The position numbers were made by a program, and so were the translations under genes. From assembly GCA_003993805.1 (NCBI GenBank), contig RSEF01000020.1, positions 5,989,470 through 6,053,469 on the forward strand: 64,000 nt of DNA, written 5' to 3'. The stretch comes from Himantopus leucocephalus. Lineage: Eukaryota; Chordata; Aves; Charadriiformes; Recurvirostridae. The notes under the pieces were generated by a model that worked only from the letters and a program-made list of their open reading frames with translations, had not been told where the DNA came from and did not search any database. Shown here one piece after another: positions 37,501 through 52,143 of the stretch (the stretch's first letter is position 1; each line of letters opens with the position of its first letter).

Positions 37501-39170
37501 CATGTTAAAGGTCTGTGCCCCGGCTTCATACACACGGACTCCAGGCCAACGCTCGCTGAGAGGCAGGGTGATCGTTAAAAAAGTCTAAAAGCGAGAAATA
37601 CTGCCTCTAGCAACAATACCTTCCAATGATTTTAAAGAGGGCACAAAACCAAAACATGAACAGGAACATGAGCAGACACCCTCCTCTGAAGCAGAAATAG
37701 CCTTTGAAAAACAGCAGTGAAGATGACTAGTACTGAATATTTATGTTTAAAAGCAAAGTACGCATTATACTAAATTTACTGTAGGAAGCAGGGAAAGTGA
37801 AGAAAAGTAAAACTTGGAGGGGAGGGGGAGGGTCTACAGCATAGTGCTGGAAGAGGAAAGTGGAGGGACAGTAAAGTACTAACACGAGAAAATTTAGAAA
37901 TCCGTTAAATCTGAGAGTACGAGCCAATATTGCATGCTAAATAATTGCGTGACATTTAGGAGCAAAATAACAGTTTTAGTTGTATTCTTATGTTAACTTA
38001 TTTGGATTTATTTGAACTTTAAATCTGAACTTCCTGGATCTGTAGTGTAAATTTTAGGGATGATTAGAATAAAATCTACAGACGGCAATTATCATCTAGA
38101 ACATCTGAGAATTCTCTAGCACAGAACACAAGGCCAACTGTCTACATCTGCTATAATCTATTTTTATACAACTGCTTGTGACTCCTTGGCTTGCTGACCA
38201 CTGATTTTTAAGCATGTAAGTAAAAATCGCAGTATTTTACCCAAACACGTTTTTTTTAGCATGTGTATGCAGCTGACGCTGAAAGCAGCCTTTTGTTGCT
38301 TGTTTTCTTTTTTTTTTTAAAAAAAAAAAAGTCTTGAGGGGAGATGAGTGTAAGTCAAATTATTCAGTCTTTAATTTGCTGGGTTTTGACAAACATTTAT
38401 TAATGCAAGTCTCAGCAACAAAATTTTTTATTTCAGTATTTTCAACCAGAAGGAATGTTACAGCTCTACACCACAAAGCCTGTATGATACACACTTCTTG
38501 TTCACCCTATTTCCATGCTGTTTTGTGTATCAAACATACTTAGAAACAATCCGTATAGATGGCTTCACAATCTCCACTTTTGAGACAGCATAGCCCAAAA
38601 ATACCTATTAGCCTGCTTCACTCCCCCCTAAATTATTCCATCTGTAAAGCACAAAAATATATTTTTGCTTCTAAGAGCTTCACTTATTTGCAGAAAAATA
38701 GAACTGCTTAAGAGTGAGCTAGTTAGATTATGAAAGGGTCTAAGCACGCACCCGCACGTTCTGCACCTCCCACCAAATTTGTGAGGAAGAAGCATTCACA
38801 ATTTGATCCAACTAAAAAGGAGCCAGACAGAGAAAGGAGATCCATCCTCTCCAAAATACCGAATGCCTTCTCATTCTTCTCTCTAGAGCAGGATGAGGAG
38901 GATAGAGCTGTAGCTATGAAACGTTTCTCTAAGTACTGGGACACGTGAAGAATGAACCTTCCAAACACCGCAAAATTTCAAAACAAAACCTAAAAAGGTT
39001 TGGGTTTTTTTTCCAAAACACAGTGAAAACAGCATACAGAGCTTGGATATCCACAGCACAAACCAAAAAACAAAGGGAGTTCATTTGATCTACAGTGCTT
39101 TTGTTAAGGTATTCAGAGACTTTAGTGCATTGTTTTTAGAACTAAGCTCGGAAACTATATTCCATTTTTC
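34521..39170. other. Intergenic between GDAP1L1 and the minus-strand OSER1-like gene
   Basis: The left part (to about 37.4 kb) is GC-rich; the right part is AT-rich, with a T11-A12 run near 38310-38332. Open frames such as 35072-35980 on the minus strand (302 codons, proline-, serine- and arginine-rich) look like products of GC-rich composition. They show no domain that I recognise. No repeat family was recognised. Confidence 0.45.
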
Positions 39171-39172
39171 AT

Positions 39173-39178
39173 TTTATT
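39173..39178 (-). terminator. Candidate polyadenylation signal of the minus-strand OSER1-like gene
   Basis: AATAAA on the minus strand, about 130 nt beyond the stop codon. The plus-strand OSER1 also has an AATAAA about 100 nt after its stop, so the two genes have similarly compact 3' ends if these signals are used. Confidence 0.55.
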
Positions 39179-39306
39179 AGAAAACTAAACTGTATGAGGC
39201 AAAGAAACATTTGATCAAACACACAACAGTGAAAACATGGCACTGACAAGGCATTTAACCCAACCATTATCACAAACCCTGACTTGGGATTCTCTATTGC
39301 TTTCAG

Positions 39307-39991
39307 TCAAGTATACATCATTTCTGCCATGTGAGACATTTTCTTGGGAATATATAAGTAGTATTCCATGTATCCCGAAAGATCTTCAATAGTCACGTCA
39401 TCCACAAAGGCTCGAGCTTGCTCAGAACAAGATCTGGGAGAACCTGATGAGGCTGTCCCGCAAGGGGATCTATTTTGAAGAGACTGGGCATGGACTCCTA
39501 GGACTGCCTTTTCGCATTCTGACAGGACGCTCCGTAAGCCCGAGAAAGAGTACACTTCCATGGTTCGCCACTCTTTGCACTGGCATTTCTTGTCCGTACA
39601 AGGGCACTGCTTGCTGTTGCTTAGCATGGATAAGGACTGGAAATCTGAGGTTTGGCTAGAATGCAAGCTAGTTTCAAAGGATGAGGGGAGAGCAGGGTAA
39701 TTCTCTCTTGACTTCTCCAAAGGCTCTTCGGCGGTGAAAGCTTCCAAAGGTTCAGTTCTGTCATCACTGGCCTCAAAGTGAGAATCGTGCCTGTCCTTCG
39801 TACCGTGTTCTGCTGTAACAAAAATGTCTGAACTGATATTACCCTTTGACGTGTCTGCCTGGGTTTTGTGTTTCAGCTGGTTGTTGGCTTTCATATTGCA
39901 ATACGTAAACTTGGGAGGATGCAGGACGGGAGACTTGGAGCGTCTGCGACGTGGGACTCTTGCTGATCCTCTGGAAGGCTTTCTCACACAC
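39307..39991 (-). CDS. OSER1-like paralogue, last coding exon
   Basis: The acceptor is 'ataaccctgcag'. The exon begins by completing a glycine codon (GG|G), then CVRKPSRGSARVPRRRRSKS. It ends MAEMMYT with TGA at 39309-39307, whereas OSER1 ends with TAA. It carries the Cys cluster and the invariant C-terminal block. Confidence 0.93.
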
Positions 39992-42510
39992 CTGCAGGGT
40001 TATAAGTGGTGAGCAAGCAGGTAACTCCAGAATCTACACCATAGCTCAATAAGCTCTAAAATGTGGCTAAAAACGTTTTAGAAGATTTTTTTTTTCTTTT
40101 TTTCTGCTTAGAAAAATCAGGTGACCGGTCACTTACAATCTCTGACAGGAACAGTGGAGGAGTCTGAAGAAATTTGGGCTCCCCCAAAGGAAAGACACAT
40201 ACAAACATCCCACAGTTAAAAGCACTTCCTCCCAAATCTTCTGTGCTAAGCAACGGATACTTTGTCATCCCAAACTGAACTGCAGTGCAGAACCTGGCTA
40301 TCAGCTGGAGCTGCTGGCAGAATCACACTGAATATCCAGGTACTTCAATACAGAAATAAAATAACCCAGGAAAGAGGTGAGAGGGGGTCACAAAGGTGTA
40401 AGACTTGAAGAAAAGGACTTCTGAGGAAATCAGTGGAAAACAAAGTTTTAGGTATCCTCTCTAAGAGAAGAGGCAATATTGTTTTTAAAGTCTTTGATGA
40501 AAGCCCCTTAAAAACATCGTATCAAACAGTTATGGCAAAGTTTTGTAATAGAAAGGAGAGAAAAGATATGTTGAAGCAACTAATTAACAACAACTTTCAC
40601 TGGAAAAGTATGCAAGTGTTAAATGCCTCAAATCAGAAACGCATGCACAGTGCAGCGAGCGGTATGTTTTACCCATGCCACGCTTCCTTTGAGCAGCCAG
40701 GCTGTTGCTTGGCTCCATCCATGGCTGTTCTTATTGGTGTTCTGAGAATCATCCCGTCACCCACGGACAGAGCTGCAATACATCTGAGTAAAAAGCAAAA
40801 TGCCATGTTACAGTAGTGCCTGAACATACCGCTTCAGAGGTCTAGATTCAGCCTATCTGCTTTAGATGTGGATCTAAGACATCTAAGTTTGCAGGCCTGA
40901 CTTCGTCTATAGTCTGTGGTTAGAAACAGGACAGTACAGAGATTTATCTAACTGCTCTTACTATATTGACCTCAGTCAAGTGTCTAAAGATAGGTGAGAT
41001 GAAATGAAAGGCGGCCAAAATGCCCAGAGGCTGATGTCATGCCGTATTTGTACCAAAATGACACGTTAAAGGAATGTAAACTCAGGTTCCAAATGTTCTT
41101 GTCAGACAATAGTTGTTAAAGATAGACTCCTACTCATCTAAAATGCAAAGTCAGGAACCCATAGCAGCAGGCTGAGGAGTCGTCAGTGGAGAAGTAGATG
41201 AGGTACAACAGACAAGGACAGATTACTAATTTATTTCTCATTAAATTTCCCAGATAAACATGGAATGAAAAACATCTGGCCCTGGAGGTCCAAACAAAAA
41301 ACATAAATGCCGCAGCACACAAATCTGTATTTATGATGGCTGTATGTGTGATTTGGAACACAGGACAGGAAATCATAAGAAATGAGGCTGAAATTCTAGC
41401 AGAGGAGCCCAAGTACTCTGCCCAAAGTTGATCTTAAGGGATTAGTCATAAGACCTCAGCCGTTCAAAACACATGCCTGCAAAACAAGATCTTTTTATGC
41501 CTAAGGAAGATATCACCAGCAATCAAGCAGAATTACGCATAGTCTGTCAGTGGTAATACACCAAAAGTGGTATGCTTAATAAGCGTAGTTCCTTGTTAGA
41601 GAACAACTGGTTTTTTTCCACATTTAACAGAAGACCTCCTGAAGTAGAGGAAACACATAGCAAAGCAAAATATATTTTAACATGCAGAGGAAGTCATGAG
41701 TACACAGTATTGATGGCTATAGAGATGAATTCACAAGGCAACACTAATTATCAATACAAAGCTTTCTCTTGTGTCTGTGAATTCCCAAAAGACTTCACAT
41801 GAACTATCTCACAAAGACACTACATAATTTTAACTCCTAATTTAAAGAAGATGCCTTACATATTATGCAGTGTGTTATGGAGTAAGTTTTTAATATAAGA
41901 ACATCTGCAGACATTTTACTCTACAAAATCCCCTGAAATCAGAAATGATCAGTGCTCGTATGTAGCCTGACAATTTCCAGTGAGACTGGGCTCTCCAGCA
42001 CACTGTGAATTGTTGGTGCTGTCCTTCAGCTGCTTCCCAGGCAAATCTTCATGCACTACGCTACAGGCTGATAACGTGGCTGAAGACACCAGCATTTACA
42101 TGAATGGACAAACAAGTTCTGTATCGCACAAGATGAGTATGGCTACCACAACAGTTGAGTGGGTTCACTGCTTTGGGCGAGTCATTTCATGTTTACATAC
42201 AGTCACTGTGTATTTCAGTTGGATATTGTGTCAAAATTAGTCAGTAATAAAGTACTACTTTGCCTATTAGTTATAATGGCTGCATTTCATGTGAAGTGAT
42301 GCAGTCGTCCCCTCTTGGAGAGTAAGGAAGCTTTCACCAACTTGTGACGTTTGTTTTGAGATTCAAAATAGCAGAAAACAATTATCTAATAAGAAACTGA
42401 CAAATTACACGGTCCTTTTTGTTGCTCACTTACCCTGCTGCATCCACTCTCAGCTTTTTGAAAGCTGTTTGTAGACTCTCTTCCTCCTCATCTTTAGCCT
42501 CCAAGTCCAT
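39307..42510 (-). CDS. OSER1-like paralogue, divergent from OSER1 (complete, 3 coding exons)
   Basis: Joining 42510-42434, 40783-40673 and 39991-39307 on the minus strand gives 873 nt, 290 residues, with no frame damage. The product is a second member of the oxidative-stress-responsive serine-rich family; its own function is unknown. The N-terminus [20 protein letters not shown] matches OSER1. The middle exon encodes ALSVGDG and SKEAWHG, against LSVGEG and SKETWHG in OSER1. A basic patch R77-P84 (RRRRSKSP), a C192-x-C-x4-C-x-C201 cluster followed by W204, and the last 44 residues (247-290) are retained. The central serine-rich part diverges widely. Splice phases equal those of OSER1. Codon differences are synonymous over the C-terminal block, which argues for long selection as a protein. 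The plus-strand copy is the likelier human orthologue, because it is more similar to human and shares JPH2's strand, as in human. Confidence 0.9.
40673..40783 (-). CDS. OSER1-like paralogue, middle coding exon
   Basis: This is a 111-nt exon read on the minus strand between 'tttttactcag' and donor 'gtaaaa'. It encodes 36 whole codons with split glycines at both ends. Key residues LSVGDG, RTPIRTA and SKEAWHG align with LSVGEG, RTLVRTV and SKETWHG in OSER1, so the exon is homologous although one codon shorter. Because entry and exit phases are equal, skipping this exon would also keep the frame. Confidence 0.88.
42434..42510 (-). CDS. OSER1-like paralogue, first coding exon
   Basis: This exon encodes 25 codons plus two bases (MDLEAKDEEEES... 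to ...KKLRVDAAG) and ends at donor gtaagtg. The exon probably begins in the 5' UTR at 42554, after 'gatttctgtgtttcag'. An upstream ATG in the same open stretch exists, but it lies beyond that acceptor in a GC-rich region. ATG 42510 aligns with the OSER1 start. Confidence 0.9.
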
Positions 42511-42691
42511 TGATGGGCTTTCAGTGTGTAACCCGCTGTGCCATACAGAACAAACTGAAACACAGAAATCGGGATTTGACGCCGAGGTCTGAACGCACAT
42601 GCTCTCCAGCAGGCCCCGAAGCCGCCGCCAGCGCAACGCTGGATCTCCCTGGGCGGCGGTTTCCCTGTTACCAGCCCGCCTAGCCCGCCTT

Positions 42692-42734
42692 CCCCCCCCC
42701 CCCCNCCCCCCCCCCCCCCCCCCCCCCCCCCCCC
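42692..42734. repeat. Poly-C tract with internal N
   Basis: C runs at 42692-42704 and 42706-42734 are interrupted by one N at 42705. On the minus strand this is a long poly-G tract inside the first intron of the OSER1-like gene, able to form G-quadruplexes and hard to sequence. Its length should be treated as unreliable. Confidence 0.9.
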
Positions 42735-42953
42735 GCGGCCTCTCCTCACCGCCTGGGCGGGAAGGGCCCCACCGCCCCGCCCGGCCCCCCGGGGCCGCCC
42801 CTCCACCGCCCGCCCGGCCGTTGAGCGGCTCTCCCGGCGGGGCGGGGGGGTCCGGGCTCTCCCAGTCAGGCGGAGTGGGGGATCGGGGCTCTCCCTGTGA
42901 GGCCGGGGGTGTCCGGTCCCCCCGGGGGGGGTGGGGTGGGGGCGTCACTCACC

Positions 42954-43183
42954 GCCGCCTTCGCGCTCGGGGGGGCGGGGGGGCGCGGAGCACAACAGGA
43001 AGTGAGGTCACTGCCCCGCGGCGCCGCGCATGCCCGCCGAGCCCGAGCCCCTCCACCCTGCCGAGAGCGCCTGCGCGAACAGCGCTAGCCCCGCCCCTTC
43101 CGGTGGGGCGGGGAGGGTCTCATCCGGGCGGCCGTGCCCGGCGGGAGGCGGTGGGGGCCGGGCTCGGGCCCTCGGGGAGCGCG
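42954..43183. promoter_or_regulatory. Shared bidirectional promoter of the OSER1 pair
   Basis: This CpG island lies between two mirrored donor sites: GCG|GTGAGTG on plus (donor at 43184) and GCG|GTGAGTGA on minus (donor at 42952). The non-coding first exons of both genes must therefore begin within about 230 bp. The island contains ETS-type sites CAGGAAGTGA (42996-43005) and its reverse form CCCTTCCGGT (43095-43104), an adjoining GAGGTCAC element, an NRF1-like GCGCATGCCC (43026-43035), and GC boxes. There is no TATA box. ETS, NRF1 and GC-box content without TATA is usual for bidirectional housekeeping promoters. Exact start sites are not visible. Confidence 0.65.
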
Positions 43184-44746
43184 GTGAGTGCGGGGTGCCT
43201 TCCTCTCCGCCCGTCCCTCCTTCGGGGTGCGGCGGGGCTGTTGTGTCCCCGCGGTGAGAGAGCCGTCCCTGGCGGGTCTCCGGGCCGCCGCCGGTCCCCT
43301 CGTGGGGGTGGCGGGCCCTGGGGAAGGCCCGGTGGAGCGCGGGGGTTGTGCTGAGTCACCCCCGCCGTCGACTGGGCCTTCCCCCACCGCCGTCAGGGTC
43401 GGGACAGAGCGACGGTTCCAGGGCTCACCCGGGGCTGCGAGACAGGGGTGCCCGCTGGGCTCCCCGCGGGGCTGGGGGGTGCCGCTGGGACTCCCCGGGG
43501 CCGGGGGGGGCGGCAGAGCCTGTGAGGCGGCCCCGGGGGGGCGGTTCGGGCGGCTGGGGAAGCGCCGCTGGCCCGGGGCAGGGTGGCGGGGCCGTGTCCC
43601 TGCTCGGGGGCTGCTCCTGTGCCCAGGGCCTTGGCCAGGAGCGGCGCGGAGCGTTTAATGCCTGTGCGTGGCCGTCCGTAGAGCCAAATGCGGGAGTTTG
43701 TGCGTTGCACCATCGTGAGTAGGGGTGCACCGAGCTGGGTTCGTAGTGCTGGGACATAGCTGAAAATAAAATGGGAAAGGATGGATGTGCGTTTTCCTAG
43801 GCGCTAAAGAACATAAGTTGCCGTGGGTTTTTTGACACAACATTAAACTCCGGTTGTTTTTCACAGTAATTAATTTTTTTCTTGGTATCAGTGCTAGTTG
43901 GCTGGTGCGTCTGAAATGCTTAAGCTTATACTTAGTTATTACAGAATGAGTGGGTCTTTATCTGAATAAATTCTGCGTTTTGAGGGTTTACTGTGTCAGT
44001 GATGAAGGGCAGCATGATAAAATATTTAGTCTAAGACTGGTAGTATGTTTTGAATAATGTGATTTTAAAATGTTTCACTATCATTTTCTTGCTAAGGGAT
44101 AATACAGGGATTTGGTATTAAATAAAAAAATGTTGTAGACTGAATTTTTAATTGTAAAGAACCTTCTGTTTGGGTCAAGAGAAGAAGCTTTCTGAAGTAG
44201 GGACCGTATATTTCACCAGATTAGTAGTATTTAACTAAGTGAGTATCTGAAATAATAACTTGTTCAGATGAGCATCGTGTTGTCAGTCTCTGTGTTAACT
44301 TCCTCCTCTCGTGTTTACTTGCTGACTCACTGGACAACGTGTGCCTTGAAGTTGTTAGGATCCTTCTGTGTGTGTCATAATAGCTGTCTGCAATACAGAG
44401 TGTCCAGATGAAATCATAGCAGAGCCAGCAGCCAGAACAACAGCGGGTAGAGCTGCCATCTCTGACTGGAATGAGGTTGTGAGGGAACAGAAATTACCAC
44501 TCTCTATCTGCATAAGTAACTGAGCTGCAGAGGTTCTGATTACTCCTCTCCCTTCACTGAGATCTTTTCTTTTCCTTGCTACAAAAGAGCTGATGCTTAG
44601 TTGGTAAAAATAGTACTAACGTAGGCATTATTGCTGTATTACTAGGTAGAGTTAGTGCCCTGCATAAGTGTGTTCTTATTACAGGAGCTATTATCATTCG
44701 CTGGGTTTGGATGGTCACCTTGGATTCTTAAAGTTTGAGGAAGATA

Positions 44747-45358
44747 CAGAATCACAGGACAGTTGAGGTTGGCAGGGATCCCTGCAGGTCTGACCCTCCC
44801 TGCTCAAGGAGGGCCGCCCAAGACTGTGTCCAGATAGCTTTTGAATATTTTGGTGCCCACCAGGGCCACAGGGCCTTTTTTCTGCAAAGCTGCTTTCCAG
44901 CTAGTTGTCCCCCAGTATGTCCTGGCACATGAGCTTGTTCCTCCTCCCCAGGGGCAAGGGTTTGCACTTCGGCCCCTTTTTCCATCTGTTGAGGTCCCTC
45001 TGGATGGCATTATGACGCTCACTCCTCCCAGTTTGGTGTCATCAGCAAACTTGTTGAAGGTACACTCTGCCCCATCATCCAGATCATTAATGAAGGTGCC
45101 AAACAGGACTGGACCCAGTCTTGGATACACCACTAGTTACTGACCTCCAACTTGGTTTCGTGGCACTGATCGCAATCCTCTGGGCGCAGCAGTTCACCTC
45201 GCTGTCTGCTCATCCAGTCTATGCTTCATCAGCTTCTCTATGAGCATCTTATGGGAGACAGTGTCAAAAGCCTTACTGAAGCCCAGGTAGAAAATATCCA
45301 CTGCTCTCCCCTTGTCTACCAAAGCAGTCCTTTCATTGTAGAAGGTTTTCAAGTATGA
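44747..45358 (-). mobile_element. Old CR1 LINE fragment in OSER1 intron 1
   Basis: Reverse-oriented CR1 of about 600 bp. The minus-strand translation near 45030-45130 contains [13 protein letters not shown] and FADDTKLGG, the CR1 reverse transcriptase region with its FADD catalytic motif. No continuous frame through the element remains. It covers the end of the reverse transcriptase and the 3' UTR. It is more diverged than the CR1 copies at 3.9 and 28.8 kb. Confidence 0.9.
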
Positions 45359-46436
45359 CAGCCTTGTAATTTAAAAATAAAGACTGAGAAGATGATCTTA
45401 TCACAACCTGCACAGTGTGTCTGAAGGCACTCTCAGTAATAGCAGCCACACCAAATAGCCCTGATTTTCCTGAAGTAGAAAAGTCAAAAGCATTAAATGA
45501 AGCAGGTTAATCGTCCAGCTAAACCTAAACAAATACTGAGCTTGAGGTACTCTGGTGTAGAACTGAGACTTGCTGCTGCTTAGCAAAAGCAATGCCCATG
45601 CTCAGGAAGCAAACCTTTATCAAGTACTTTTTAGCAGAAGCATGGCTGGTGTAGGATACGCAAGTGATTGCGGAAAGTACAGTACTGAAGAATATCAAAT
45701 TTAGAAAGATTTGAGATTCTTTTGTAGCTAGATTAAACGACGGCTAGGGTAGCTGCTAAAGAAATACATCAGCCAGTTTTTGTCCATCCCTCTTTTATTT
45801 AAAACAAGGCTTATTTTTTGCTGTTCATACTGTTATTTGCGTTTGTACCTGTGCAAATGCTGCTTCTGATGTCAGAAAATTTTAATATCTTGTTCTGATA
45901 GGAGTGTGTTACTCTTGCTAGGATCTAGACTTAAGATCAAAAAATGTGTTTTAGGTTAAAACTGTATCTTATTTTAAGAAAAATCTGTTGTGTTTTTTTT
46001 GGGGGGGTGGTGTAAGTTAAATATATATGTAACATCAAGTCTGAAAGTTGGAAATAGTAATTGTAGAAAGTTGACTGTTTCTATTGGTGGTCCTTGCTTT
46101 TCACCTTTTCTGGAGTTATTCTGGTAATGTTCTTAAGACAAACAGGAGAGTCTAAACACTAATGGATGTGCAAGACATTATTGACACCAAATTTCATTTT
46201 AAATTGCGAATTCAACTATGCAGTTGTACAAGAGACTGTTTGTTCCATTCTTGGGTATCATAAAGCTTGTTCTGAATCAACTATCAAAAATGTTCTACTA
46301 GAATGACCTCAGCTTTGTCTGCTCGGTGTGCTATTTTGAGTTTATTTTTGTGTATTACGATGCTGCTGGGCAACTAATGTTTTTAACAAGGTTCCTACAG
46401 TCATGTCTCTTTTCTGCTTGTAGCAGTACATGGTAA

Positions 46437-49883
<3,447 letters not shown>

Positions 49884-49980
49884 TAGCAACGAGCACTAAG
49901 AACAGAAGGGTGGGTGGTTTAGATTTGCCCTCAGTCACATTCATGTGAGATGCAACCCACTCCCTGCTCGCTGTGCTTGC

Positions 49981-49986
49981 AATAAA
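49981..49986 (+). terminator. Candidate OSER1 polyadenylation signal AATAAA
   Basis: Lies about 98 nt beyond the OSER1 stop. Longer 3' UTRs ending further downstream remain possible. Confidence 0.55.
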
Positions 49987-52143
49987 AACACTTCTTTGCA
50001 TCTTAGCTAATGTTCATTATTTAAGCTGGACAAACAGCTTAGCCATCTCCTGTCCTCTTCTTGGTACTATTACCACTAGGCAAATTCACGAGACAGAGTT
50101 GTCTTTTCTTGGGTTGGAGTCATTGCTCTTTGTGCCTAAAGAGGCTTCATTTCCGATCGGCTGAACAGGCATCCTCCTGCACTATCTTTGATGTTAATGT
50201 AGTCAGATGCCGGTAGGTTAATGTAACATTTGCTTACTAAGCTGCCTGATTGGACAAGAAACTTGGGGGATCAAAGCAAGATTGTTTCAAGACGTTATGC
50301 TAATCTCTGTCATGTTGTTTAGTGGAAAACGTAAAGCAAGTGTAACATTTTGTTGGGTGTCCAATGGGCCTTAGAGACTTGTCTGCAGCAGCAGAAATAC
50401 CCTGCTTTCTTCAGGGGGGTTGCTTCTCTGGTTAACGAAAGGAGAAATGAGATGATGGACCCTGTTCAGTTTATTTTTTATGAAGGCTGAAACAGCCTGC
50501 ACTGTCTTTTCAGCGCTCTATAAAACCAAGTATAACCCTTCAAGTATTAAAATCTGTAGATGAGCAGACAGTTGTCAGCTGCACAGCAGGGAACTTTTGA
50601 ACACTGTGTTTTCTTCCCCCTTCAGTCTTTTTACTAAACCATCATCAGTTTAGGTGTCCAGGTCCAAAATACTGGTGGAGATTTGCATTCTTCCTGAAAT
50701 TTACTTCTTCAGAAACGACCAGTTTGCCATACTTAGTGTTCGTCAGCACAATCTGCCTTTTATACATATGTGTGTAGCAAAGGAGCGTCCTGTCAAATAA
50801 CATGGTTTGTTGAGGGGGAGATGAGTTGGTGTTAAGTTTGTCTTTACTATTTGCAGCACCTGAACTTCTATTGACTGTAAGGTCTGGAGAAGAAATGGAG
50901 ACAAACATCTCCCTGTGAAATCCTTTGGTTTTACTTCTGGGTTTTCTTGTAATTTCCGTGGCAGTGCCTAGTATGTTAGAATTAAGTGGCCATGCAAATT
51001 TACCTGTTTTGCCAGTTCTGAAGTGTCATCCGCCCTTGCAGAGCGTACTTGGGTCCCACATCTGCCTCCCATTTCCCTGCTCTTCAGTAGCTGTATTTCT
51101 GCATTCTGAATTCAAGGCAATTGTTTGGTGACTATTGTCTGCAATACTGGGCTGCAAAGTAAAAAAAAATTACCTTACTTCTCAAATAATTATTCTTTAC
51201 TCTCCCCAAGTGCTTGCAGGCAGCAGCCACTGCACCGTCGTGGGGCCGGGAACACCTTTCAATGTGGTGCTGCTTTCTACCATTTCTTTCATGAGTCGCC
51301 ACAGACCTGTACCTGCAGGGTTTAGGATTTCATTGTAAAGTGCTTGGTACTGGGTTACAGAAAGCAGATGGAAATCCAGGAGGTAATGTAAAAAAATAAG
51401 ACTAGAAAGACACGAACTGGTGCAGACTGGGAAGGGAAGCGGTGTGAACCAGTGCAGACTGGGGAGGGAGGCAAGCAGTGCTGGGCCACTAGAGGTCCCC
51501 CCCAGGCCGGCTGTGGGCTGACTGGGTGCAGTGGGCTCCCCTGCGCTGCCTCTGCCTTCAGCAGAGAATGGGGCTTTTTCTGCCAAAACGAAGACAGACT
51601 GGCGCTGGGCGGTGCCTTGGTGCACAGGCAGTGTTAGCGCGTTCTGAAATCTCACTATGTGGGTATGTCAGTGGTCAACAAAAGCTCTTTAAGTGCCAAC
51701 ATCTGCATAAGTTATTAACATTTAAACAAAGTGTGCTATCAGTTCACAACTCTGCTATGTAATTAGGAAGAGTTGCTAAGTAAATAATTATGTGGTCCTG
51801 AACTTGGCATCCCCTCAGGGCAGTTACAACACATTTGGGCTGGTAAATCCTGGAACACCATGAAATAGAAGACCATGGGCCGCTGCCACTGCTGTCTTAA
51901 CGCTTTCCCTTCTGTTACTACAGGGTGTTTTAGGATGTTTTGGTCTACCCAGAAACCACGAAACAAAAAACTCTGGTTTTGCTTTGAGAAAATGTGGATT
52001 TCCAACCCTTAATTGTGCAGAGAGAACCTTGAAAGCATGACTGAGTAGTCTAAGAGCTTAGCTTAAAAAAAAAATATCCAACTTGAGCCAATTCCAATGT
52101 CTGACTTTTTTTTAAAAAAAAAAAAAACAAAACAAACCCACTT
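49987..52143. other. Downstream of OSER1, no gene recognised
   Basis: This may hold alternative OSER1 3' UTR sequence. Open frames are short and unsupported, and no CR1 copy is visible. The stretch ends with a T8-A14 run at about 52107-52128. Confidence 0.4.

Noticed and set aside
38730..38948. 72-codon plus-strand frame that looks protein-like (charged, ends KRFSKYWDT)
   Set aside because: The opposite strand is equally open, there is no homology I recognise, and it lies in the 3' flank of the OSER1-like gene.
39307..42510. Considered calling the minus-strand copy a processed pseudogene
   Set aside because: It has introns at the same positions and phases as OSER1, functional-looking splice sites and an intact frame.
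42511..42948. N-terminal extension of the OSER1-like protein through the CpG island
   Set aside because: The frame runs through poly-G and GC-rich sequence. A good acceptor at 42554/42555 and donor at 42952 indicate it is mostly intron, and OSER1 starts at the aligned methionine.
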